Source: Periplaneta americana
Taxonomy: Eukaryota; Arthropoda; Insecta; Blattodea; Blattidae
Assembly: GCF_040183065.1 (NCBI RefSeq)
Contig: NC_091121.1
Coordinates: forward strand, 66,686,787-66,750,786
Direction of reading: 5' to 3'
Length of the DNA stretch: 64,000 nt
Positions 11,681-22,500 of this stretch are shown one piece after another (position 1 is the first letter of the stretch; each line of letters opens with the position of its first letter). A program made the translations under genes and the position numbers. The notes under the pieces were generated by a model that was not told the DNA's origin, ran no database searches, and saw nothing but the letters and a program-made list of their open reading frames with translations.

Positions 11681-11936
11681 CACAGTCTACTATATACAGT
11701 CGCGAAGCTTGAGGTGTTTTTTTGCAAATCTCGTGATAAAGCGCTCCAAGCGGTTAGCAACTAGAAACAATAGACTGTCCATGGTCGACTTTGGACTGTG
11801 TCGTATTTCTATCGAGTGCTAGCTCGTTGCGTCTTTCACATTGATGCTTGTGAAATGTTCGTTATTGGTTATAATGAAAATGTTAATCGCTAAAATATAA
11901 TAATTGGAATAATAATATGGGACAAGGAGGAGACTT

Positions 11937-12055
11937 TGTAGTGCTATAAATTGTAGCAACAATAAGAGAAAGAGGCCAGAGTTATCCTTTTTCCGATTTC
12001 CGAAAGTTTCAGAAAGGTTCCTGGGTTTCCACAAGAATGCCGTGCAGAAACGAAA
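11937..12055 (+). pseudogene. THAP-domain N-terminal relic
   Basis: The frame gives CSAINCSNN...PELSFFRFPKVSERF and ends at a TAA near 12060. THAP domains begin with C-x2-4-C, followed by a basic stretch and an F.RFP motif; all three are here. The second Cys/His pair and the AVPTIF motif are absent, so it is only the first half. It was probably the DNA-binding domain of the transposase that mobilised the surrounding element. Confidence 0.6.
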
Positions 12056-12200
12056 CTGTTAATTTGAAGTTCTTTGTGACTGTTAGAATACATTATATCC
12101 TTAAATTTCACAATGAAATGTTTCAGTCTAACCGAAAGGACATTAGATACCGGTTAAAGTTCTGTCACTTAGGCTGCTAAATTTCCAGAGAAATAAAGGT

Positions 12201-12522
12201 TAGGTCTACTTTTTTTTTTCAGAGGATATATTTTTAATTGCAGCTATTAATTTTGTTATTTTTATGTGTTATTTTACTAAAGATGTAGAAAAATTAAGTT
12301 TGTTTTAATGAAATTTATTGATCACGTTTTATTTTCAATTCTGGTGGGATTATTATTGCTTAGGCCTACTTTTTTCTTCAAATGATATGTTTTTAATTAT
12401 AGCTGTTAATTTTGTTGTTATTTTTATTTATTGCTTTACTAGAGACGTAGAAAAAGTCTGTTACAATAAAATTTATTGATCACGTTTTATTTCCAATTCT
12501 GGTGTGATTATTATTGCTTAAC
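12201..12522. repeat. Two-copy 160-bp tandem repeat
   Basis: TAGGTCTACTTTTTTTTTTC starts copy 1 and TAGGCCTACTTTTTTCTTCA starts copy 2 at 12361. Both end with ATTTATTGATCACGTTTTAT, then a CAATTCTGGTG segment and ATTATTATTGCTTA. Identity is roughly 85%. It lies inside the 1.3-kb THAP-bearing transposon. Confidence 0.85.
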
Positions 12523-13015
12523 CTCATCCCACTTTGTTAACTACGTAAGCCTACACTACAAGTACCGGTATACGTAAGTTACTCCATTAATTCATATTTC
12601 CATTATTATTGTTGTAAAGAGAAATGCAAATTAATATTTATTGGTTTCATAGTTAATTATCGCTATAATCTTGAATGAGTGAAGCTATTATAGTAAATTT
12701 CAGTTCGTTTTGCACAAACAAAAATTATATTGACTTATTTCTTGCAGGTATCTTCGAGTTTATGGTGGAATTTAATATACTTCATTAAAATAATAAATTA
12801 ACTTTATGCATTTAATATTTCAATAATGGAAGGAAGGTGTTAATTTTTCCAAAAGAACACGACAACGAAAGTATAACATATTTTGTCGGCTGCTAGGAGA
12901 GAGATCTGCGATGATGAGGCGATAGTAGCGATCCTAGTGGTGGGCAACTACCCATGTTTGCATTTTTACTACATATTGAGCTCCGCGACTGTATATAGTA
13001 GACTGTGGTTCTAGC

Positions 13016-13285
13016 CAACAATGTCTCCCACGTCATCAAACTGTTCTTTGATCCGCCCCTAAACGGCAACGGTTTAAGAATCGAAAAGTGGGGAAGATAG
13101 CCTTCTCTATGCTCATAAGCCTAGATCATATATAATACTTCTATGATCTAGGCCATAAGATTTCAGTAATTGCAAAGGTGATTTCTAGTGTATTATCAAG
13201 ACTATTGGTCATCCTGACAGGTAATCTGATTATGCAGTGCTGCCAAATCGCAGAGATTGTGTGCCTTTCGAGCGGTCATTCGGAT
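13016..13285 (+). promoter_or_regulatory. Presumed METTL4 promoter and 5' UTR
   Basis: This 270-bp interval between the upstream transposon and the METTL4 start codon is locally GC-richer (CCGCCCCTAAACGGCAACGG near 13052). It contains a 12-bp perfect hairpin at 13119-13153. An upstream in-frame ATG at 13178 would add 36 residues with no counterpart in the family, so this DNA is treated as untranslated. No TATA box is convincing, and the transcription start cannot be placed from sequence. Confidence 0.35.
13119..13153. repeat. 12-bp perfect hairpin upstream of METTL4
   Basis: GCCTAGATCATA (13119-13130) and TATGATCTAGGC (13142-13153) are exact complements separated by 11 bases. A related TATGATCTAGGG occurs near 11610. 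Confidence 0.85.
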
Positions 13286-13543
13286 ATGAGTATTTTGTGT
13301 TCTTTGACAGATGGGTGGATTATTTCACACTATCAATTTATTAACCGTACTTACGAAAGCCTGGGTACCTGTAAGAAAAGATTTGAAGTAGATTCTTCTT
13401 TATTCCAAATAGATACACCATTTGCTAGATTTGTAGTTGAAAGCAAGAACATTTCTAAAAATGGATCAGAAACTTTGGTTTCAACACACAGGAAGAGGCG
13501 AAAAAAACGAAGAAATGCAACTCCGAATTCTGATATGAATTAT
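13286..13543 (+). CDS. METTL4: METTL4 exon 1 (coding part)
   Basis: Eighty-six codons. The ATG at 13286 is chosen because the following residues (MS-x5-L-x-GW-x5-FIN) align with the family N-terminus, while the upstream extension from 13178 does not. A basic KRRKKRRN cluster near the end could act as a nuclear localisation signal. The donor is TAT|GTTAGT in phase 0. Other nearby GT dinucleotides would put exon 2 out of frame and hit stops at once. Confidence 0.88.
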
Positions 13544-16500
13544 GTTAGTAATAAGTTAATTAACTATGTGCTGCTTTCCTAAATAAATATATAATTTTGT
13601 GAGGTTATGTTCAAAGTTGTAAGCCTAACATTTTTTCGTTAGGTTACTTCATTTATCATCGACATTGGTTGAAATGAAGGGGAAAGGAAAGGTAAAATGA
13701 AGAGTGTTAATCGTGTGACAGACTCTTAGGGCCTACCTTCCTTTCTTGTTCACTGTAGTTACCGTATCACACCTGTTAATCGAACCCAAGTTCGTAAAAT
13801 TACCTATAAGCTCACACTCCAGCACTTAGTTACAATTTTCTATAAGTTGCTAAAGTTATTTTATTTACAAATACTCTGGTTTACTTTTTGTCGATTTTTG
13901 CTTTGAAGTACCGGTAATCAAGGTTATTGTTTATTTTATTATTTTATTTATTTATTGCTGTCTTGAGCAGCAAACTGCTGCAGTAGACGTACAATAAACA
14001 AATTGAAATAACACAACACATCCCTACTAAAGCTAACACAATAAAGTAAAGAATATTCAGAATTACAGATATTAAGGATTAAGTTTATATTAGTAAATAA
14101 AATTATAAAAGTTACTTGAGTACAGATATGTATACATATGATTCAAGATATTCATTTAGACTAGGCCTATACAAAGGACTGTGAATCAACCATCGATAAA
14201 TTACAGATTTAAATCTCAAATAATGTAGTTTGTTGCATTTAATGGTAACTCGTTAAATAATGTTAGGCCAATAGAATTAAGTAAACAATTTTTTTGATTT
14301 GGTTCTGTCATTGAATAGTTAAAATATTTTGTGTTGTAACCATGAACTTCAGGCTTACGATGGTAATTATTTACGTTTTTCTTTGCATTTAAGAGGCGTT
14401 TGTACAGAGCTATTATTATCATACGTCCCAGAAAAGAGCAGCTGGCTGGTCGCGCCCTGCATTGTTTCCGCCAAGCGCATAACCATTTCTCTGGCGCTTC
14501 TCCAATATATAACAGTACTAACAATAAATGTTCAATAATTTGGACTTACCATGCTCACAGTCGTTCCTGAAAATGGCCCATGTTTGCCGCCACACACAAC
14601 TGACATCTTCTGATAAATGAATGAACAACACTCTGAAGTTCCACATCATTTATAGCTTGAATTTCTTCTGGTATATAGTCTTTTAGTTCATCTATAGGAT
14701 GAGGATGACGAGTGTTCTCCATAAATAAAAGTTACAGGGTATTACATCTGGGCTTTGTGGAGGCCACAAATTATTACTGATTAGTCTCGTACCGAAAATA
14801 CGCCTCAGTTCCCTCATTGACACACAGCTGTATGAGTAGTGGCGGAATATTGTTGGAAATACTGTTTGTCATGAAATACATTTCCATCTGTGGTTGGCTA
14901 AAACTTGTCAGATTCCTCTCGTATATTTACATTAATCACGTGCAGGATTACCATAATTAATTTTTGCTTAATTATCGGTTGATTGTTGCAGGTTGTGTTA
15001 GTTGAACTAAACTGCGAAAAAATGATTGAGGAAGGACGAAAACAAGGATTCTTCACTTATGTGTCGACCCCCACTGACATAAAAAGAAATAATGCAGTCG
15101 CCCAGAATAAGGCTCGAACATTTTATTCAACTCACACAGTCTCTTCGTCAATGAGGTTTCATGGTGAGAACAGTTCAAATGTAGGTTTGGTGACAGAAAT
15201 TAACAATGAACATTATTTGGTTCCTGCAAATTGTAAGTTTTTTTGCTATGATGTGAAGGACATTGAAGAGAAGATAGACATGTTAACTGCTCCCTATGAC
15301 TTTGTACTTCTGGATCCTCCGTGGTGGAATAAGTACATTCGACGGAAAAAAGCGAAATGCGTAAATGCTGGGTAAGAAAATATTAATTGTATATTTAAAA
15401 ACGAAGTACATACCATAACTTTTTCTCTCATGTGTGAAATTAATGGTAAAATTAACTAATAGTAGACACTTTTATGTTTATGATAACTAAAGTACGATAC
15501 ATATACTAGTGATTCTGATTTATCTGATTATCTTTGGAACACAGCATTGGTTGTGGTACCTCTATTCATAGTATGCATTGTTATGTTAAGGCCCATTCAC
15601 AATGAAAATTAAACATAACCGTAACATTAACACAGAAGTTTGCCCCCAGGCTACCAAATGGGATCATTCACAATGATTCACATAAGCATTGACATAAACA
15701 TTACCGTAAGACGTTAACATGAAAGTTTGTAAACTCCAAACTTCCATGCTTATGCTTACGTGATTTGCAAACAGAACACAATTGTGGAGCGCTGAAGTAT
15801 ATGACAGGATATGAGGAAATGGCGTCGTTGTTATGTTTCCATGGTTACCAAGTATGTTTGCGGTTATGTTTATGTTCCCATCGTGAATGATGGTATGACT
15901 TCTTGATTTTACTGTAACGTTAAGTTAACGCTTACGTTATGTTTAATTTTCATTGTGTATGAGCCTTTAGGCTTATTTATATTGCTGTCATTCAACATTT
16001 TGTGATAAGTAGCCTATTAATTTTATAAATTACGTAACATATATAATATTCATATTTGGTTATGAATGTATATATTTTGTTTCCTTCGTTCTGGATTTAC
16101 AAACTAATCTTTTTTTTTCGTTTTGAATTAATTATAATGAAGACCTCCCTTGAATAAAGGCCCATTCACAATGAAAATTAAACATAACCGTAACATAAAC
16201 ACAGAAGTTTGTGCCCTGCTACCAAATGGGATCATTCACAATGATTCACATAAGCATTGACATAAACATTACCGTAAGACGTTAACATGAAAGTTTGCAA
16301 ACTCCTAACATTCATGCTTATGCTTATGTGATTTGCAAACAGAACACAATCGTGGAGCGCTGAAGTATATGATAGAATATGAGGAAATGGCGTCGTTGTT
16401 ATGTTTCCATGGTTACCAAGTATGTTTGCGGTTATGTTTATGTTCCCATCGTGAATGATGGTATGACTTCTTGATTTTACTGTAACGTAAAGTTAACGTT

Positions 16501-19500
16501 TACGTTATGTTTAATTTTCATTGTGAATGAGCCTTTAGGCTTATTTATATTGCTGTCATTCAACATTTTGTGATAAGTAGCCTATTAATTTTATAAATTA
16601 CGTAACATATATAATATTCATATTTGGTTATGAATGTATATATTTTGTTTCCTTCGTTCTGGATTTACAAACTAATCTTTTTTTTTCGTTTTGAATTATT
16701 TATAATGAAGACCTCCCTTGAATAAAGGCCCATTCACAATGAAAATTAAACATAACCGTAACATAAACACAGAAGTTTGTGCCCTGCTACCAAATGGGAT
16801 CATTCACAATGATTCACATAAGCATTGACATAAACATTACCGTAAGACGTTAACATGAAAGTTTGCAAACTCCTAACATTCATGCTTATGCTTATGTGAT
16901 TTGCAAACAGAACACAGTCGTGGAGCGCTGAAGTATATGATAGAATATGAGGAAATGGCGTCGTTATGTTTCCATGGTTACCAAGTATGTTTGCGGTTAT
17001 GTTTATGTTCCCATCATGAATGATGGTATGACTTCTTGATTTTACCGTAAATATTCTTAAGTTAATGCTTACGTTATGTTTAATTTTCATTGTGAATGAG
17101 CCTTAAGGATGTAACCAACAAATATGTAATACACGTTTCAGGAAAAAAAGAAAATAATGTCAGGAGCATATTTCTTTAGGCCTATACTTACTAGCAGAAC
17201 CATTTGATTAATCAAGGATACTAGTTTATACTGCTATTGGATGCATTCATTTAATGTAATAAATGAAGGCTTCAAAATTACTTTTTCCACTGAAGACATA
17301 TTTAATTAATTTGATGTTACACCCTTTTTCGAGGGAGGTCTTGAATTATTATTTTTTTTTTATTGATTGCTACAGCTTGATCTTCTGTAACGTTTTCTTT
17401 TTCTTTAACTAATTTGTCAATATCTTAACCTTCAGATTGCATATATTGAACCCCTCATTTTTAGTCGCCATGATAGATGTTGACTGTGCTGTTTGCAACA
17501 CCTGGCTTCTGTAATGGATTTCTGTTGCGTTTTTCATTGCATATCTTAAAGATTTACCCTATGGTTGTTGCATAAGATGTTTTTACATCAAAGATTATAG
17601 GGACAAACATTTAGTTAAATAACTATGAGTTGGAAAGAATACAAACAGCTGAAATGAAATTTCTTAGACCTATAGTGGGATACACAAGACTGGATAAAAA
17701 ACCAAACAATGAAATAAGACAAGAGTTAAAAATAGAAGAATTAAATTAAACAATAACAGAATATAGAACCAAATGGAAACAACACATAGAAAGAATGTCA
17801 GTAAACAGGATACCCCAAGCATCATACAACTACAGACCCCAAGGACATAGAAACCCAGGACGACCAAAGAAGAGATGGACACAACAAGATTTTGGAGCCG
17901 GAACAGGCTAAAATGGCCTAAAAACCGTGAAGAAGAAGAAGAAGAAGAAGAAAGAAGACTATGAGTTGGAAATGCTTTTTTACATCATTACACATTATTA
18001 AAATGTTTGTACATTAGGATGTACTGGCAGTTTAATCCAGCAACCATTGAAATAGTAATGGTGTTTTATTCATTTTATGTTACACTAGAAGAGTTCTTAA
18101 AATAGCACCGACTTCGATGTAAAGCTGTAAATAACATACCAGGTCTGGTGACCTCACAGGCCAAAATACAGGTCGAATTTGACGGCACTTAACTTCATTA
18201 AGAAGCTCTTTCGAATCATGGTATTTAACAAAATATAGTAAAACTTCATTTATACTTTTTATAGGGGTCTGAAGAAAAAAACATACGTGAGAAAAATGTG
18301 TAACTGAAATGGCATGTAATGACATCTGAAATAGCATCTGAAATAGCATTCATAATTAACATGTGATTATATTATAAAAAAAAGTCAGTTACAAACACAC
18401 GTCCTCTTCCTTCCACTCATTGGAATTAAAAAACCGATCAGCAACCTTCTCGTCATATCAGGTTGAGTCTACTGTCAAAATATTTTCGGTCTAGAGGGAT
18501 GTTAGGATAGTTGTATTCAGTGCAGTCACAGCTTTGGACCTGGATTCTCATTGTTTAAAATGTTCCATTTCTTCCCTCTGCACATACTTCTCTCCCTTAT
18601 CTGAATTGATTCTCTCACTGGCACATAACCGATTTACTGAAGCTAGCACGTGTGGAGACAAGAATGGACAGCTTCGAATGTTCAGGAAGAATTTCCAGGA
18701 ATTTCAAAGTCGGCCACATCTTAACTAGGAACACATATTGTACTGTATTTATGTGATTATAATATTGGTACTTTTTTTTTTGTTGACAAAATGTCGTTTT
18801 GAAAGCTGGGTACATGTTATATTCGCACACAAACACTCAGACTCGAACAAATTTAAATTGATATTCAATTTGTGTTATGAGATATGATGGGAAACAACTG
18901 ACAGAAATGGCCACTGCGAGTTCGTGTTTTCTCGTCTTTTGCGCACTTTTCATTTGTAATTTCTTGTCCATTTTTGACAACAGTCGCTAATAAGAATAAT
19001 ATTTTTAACTACTAGAATGACTTAAGTTCCAGTTCTGGTACTACAAGTGAGGATGAATGTGATTTATAGCTAGAAATAAGGAAGTGCCTTCATTATAACC
19101 TGTCTTGATAATATAATTTTAATCTTGAGTGGTTTTTAGCACAGGTGCGTATTATATTCACCAGTTTTTTCTGGATTTTAGGATAAAAAAATTATGTGCA
19201 TATTATATTTGATGACGTAAATACGGTATTTTCGCTTCCTTACAATTTCACGGCAAATCTAATTTCGAGCAAAATTTAATTAGAACGTGTAAATGAAGTT
19301 TTGTACCTCTCGGAGTTTAAAATACGAATGTATGAGTGAGAAAAACGTTTAAACGAAAAATGTATAACTGAAATAAATTAACATGAAAGATACAAAATTT
19401 TACCAGGGCTTCAGAAAAAAACGTGTAAGTGAAAAATGTGTAAATGAAGTTTTACTGATATGATCATTTGTATCCTATCTATCACTCAAAAAAGTTTATG

Positions 19501-22500
19501 TAAGCTTATGTAGTGTAAATGGAGCCATTGTTCTGCTTTGTTAATTTCCTGTTTCAAATAGGTACTGAATTTGAAATCACAATTTCTCTTTTAATGTTTG
19601 CAGTTACTTACTTATGGCTTTTAAGGAACCTGGACGTTCCTTGCTGCCCTCACATAAGCCCGTCATCAGTCCCTATCCTGAACAAGATTAATCATATCCC
19701 ACCTCCCTCAAATCCATTTTAATATTATCCTCCCATCTACATCTCGGCTTCCCCAAAGGTCTTTTTCCCTCTGGTCTCCCAACTAACACTCTATATGCAT
19801 TTCTGGATTTGCCCATACGTGGTACATGCCCTGCCCATTTCAAACGTCTGGATTTAATTTTTCTAATTATGTCAGGTGAAGAATACAAAGCATGCAGTTC
19901 TGTGTTGTGTAACTTTCTCCATTCTCCTGTAACTTCATCCCTCTTAGTCCCAAAGATTTTCCTAAGCACCTTATTCCTTAACCTCTGTTCCTCTCTCAAA
20001 GTGAGAGTCCAAGTTTCACAACCATACAGAACAACTGGTAATATAACTGTTTTATAAATTCTAACTTTCAGCATTTTTGAGAACAGACTGGATGATAAAA
20101 GGTTCTCAACCAAATAATAACAGGCATTTCCCATATTTATTTTGCGTTTAATTTCCTCTCAAGTGTCATTTAAAGTTGTTACTGCTCCAAGATATTTGAA
20201 TTTTGCCACCTCTTCAAAGGATAAATTTCCAATTTTTATATTTCCTTTTCGTATAATATTCTGATCATATACTTTGTCTTTCTGGGATTTACTTCCAAAC
20301 CTATCTCTTTACTTGCTTCAAGTAAAATTCCCGTGTTTTCCCTACTAGTTTGTGGATTTTCTCCTAACATATTCACGTCATCTGCATAGACAAGCAGCTG
20401 ATGTAATCCGTTCAGTTCCAAACCCTCTTTGTTATTCTGTACTTTCCTAATGGCATACTCTAGAGCAAAGTTAAAAAGTAAAGGTGATAGTGCATCTCCT
20501 TGCTTTAGCCTGCAATGAATTAGAAAAGCATCTGACAGAAACTGGTCTATACAGACCCTGCTGTAAGTTTCACTGAGACATTTTAATTAATCGAACTAGT
20601 TTCTTGGGAATGCCAAATTCAATAAGAATATCATATAAAACTTCTCTCTTAACCGAGTCATATGCCTTTTTGAAATCTAAGAGTAACTGATGCACTGTAC
20701 TTTTATACTCCCATTTTTTCTCCAATATCTGTTGAATAAAAAAAATCTGATCAATGGTCGATCTGTTACGCCTAAAATCACACTGATGATCCCTAGTAAT
20801 TTCATCTACATATGGAGTTAATCTTCTCAAAAGAATATTGGACAAAATTTTGTACGACATCAACGAAAGTGATATTCCTCGAAAGTTATTACAGTTAGTC
20901 TTGTCGCCCTTCTTAAAGATAGGTACACATTTCTATTTTAATAAAATAATATCCACTGTTATCAGAATTTCATGATTTGATTTCAGGTACCAGATGATGT
21001 ATGATTTTGAATTAATCAAGATTCCCATTGCCTCTCTCACTGCAGCTGGCTCATTGGTTGCAGTCTGGTGCACCAACTCAGAAAATCACCTCAACTTTCT
21101 TCTCAATGAAATATTTCCAGCTTGGGATGTAGAGTACATTGGAAACTGGTTCTGGCTGAAGGTAACTGCTCTCAGACTGACAATTATGACAATGAAACTA
21201 TGAGTAGTAAAACAATCTTAGTGGTAAGGCACATGCACTGTATTTTAATAAATTAATAGACAACCTGAACAGATCTAGAAAAACGAGCATTTGAATAGAC
21301 ACAACAACTTTCCCCTTGAATGAAGCAGTATGTCGTATTTTACGATCTGTAACAGGGGGTTTAAATATGATGACAGGGATAATGATAATTATAAGCTACT
21401 ATCATTTGAAAACAGGCCTGCAAATACTGGACTTCAGTGATTATTCTGAGGGTAGGCCATGTGGATAAAAGAATAAACTGCATTTGAAAACAGGCCTGCA
21501 AATACTGGACTTCAGTGATTATTCTGAGGGTAGGCTATGTGGATAAAAGAATAAACTGGGGACCCACAACCTGACTTCAACAAAATCTTTTCTTTTACCA
21601 ACACTAAACAAAAGGGATTTAATTATGGTAATAGGCATTCTGACAGATAACTGCTGTCTTAAGAAATACCTACAAGTCATGATCATTACCGGTGATCTCT
21701 AGGAGTAGACAGTAGGACAATGAAGATCATCATGTTAAAACCTACAAATTGTAGTTTGCCTGGTACAAAACTTCGACAACTTCTAGTTGGCTTCATAGGA
21801 TTAAAAGGGATAAAATAGCATATGCAAAGTTATAGTTACCTCTGTGCTACCTGTGATCAGGTTGCATAGTGAGCCAGATTAGTTTGTTCTTGAAATGAAG
21901 AAGATGTAAAGTTATAAATATTTTTACCTGTTTTTGGATATACTAAGGGCTTGTTAATAGTTTTGGTCAAACATTTTCTCGTTACTTTTTTAGCAAAAGG
22001 AAATAAAATCTTAGAAATAACAAAAATGTTATTTTTGGCAGGTAACACATGGTGGAGAGCCGGTATGTCAGTTTTCAGAGCCTCCTGGCAAGCAACCATT
22101 TGAACAGATTGTATTTGGACATAGGAAAGATGCAAACAGGGAGCAGCCGCTTCCAGAACCAAACAAAGTCATCATCAGCATTCCTAGTGCCATCCACTCT
22201 CATAAGCCTCCAATAGCAGGTAGAGAATTTGCAAATTAAAACTATTTTATTTCACTGATTGGCGTTATAACTTCTTTACTGTGTTAATATTATAAAAATT
22301 ACCTGGCTGACTAGTTTCGACATGGTGTTCGTCATTGTCTTTAGTACTTTTAATATGGAACAAAGCATTCAATATAATACATATATTTTTTTTTTTACTA
22401 GTTGCGCCCTTGGTTTAACGACAAAATTGGCAAAAATGTGTTTTTCATTTGTAATCACTCTTCATAATACTGTCTAGCTTATAAATACATTTCAGCACCA

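Larger units (their letters stand above)
11682..13006 (+). mobile_element. 1.3-kb TIR transposon with a THAP-domain relic
   Basis: The ends are ACAGTCTACTATATACAGTC (then GCG) and its exact complement, a 23-bp perfect inverted repeat that extends imperfectly through AGCT. GGTTCTAGC is duplicated exactly at 11673-11681 and 13007-13015. Because of base identity at the borders this can be read as a 9-bp or an 8-bp target duplication. Inside, the + strand near 11937-12052 encodes CSAINCSNNKRKRPELSFFR, then FPK, the start of a THAP zinc-binding domain (C-x4-C...FRFPK). THAP plus 8 bp points to the P superfamily; 9 bp alone would suggest a Mutator-like element. There is no intact transposase. Its right end is 280 bp upstream of the METTL4 start codon. 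Confidence 0.75.

Noticed and set aside
13178..13285. METTL4 start at the upstream in-frame ATG (13178)
   Set aside because: The extra 36 residues have no counterpart in the family N-terminus, whereas the ATG at 13286 aligns directly with it.
14216..14538. Reading frames on both strands in METTL4 intron 1
   Set aside because: No motif, overlapping on opposite strands, and not needed to keep the METTL4 phase.
16800..17090. 96-codon - strand frame
   Set aside because: Lies wholly within the third MITE copy, and the other two copies do not keep it open.
17670..17882. Hydrophobic 70-codon - strand frame as a membrane protein
   Set aside because: It is the shadow of the + strand LINE C-terminus at 17590-17955.
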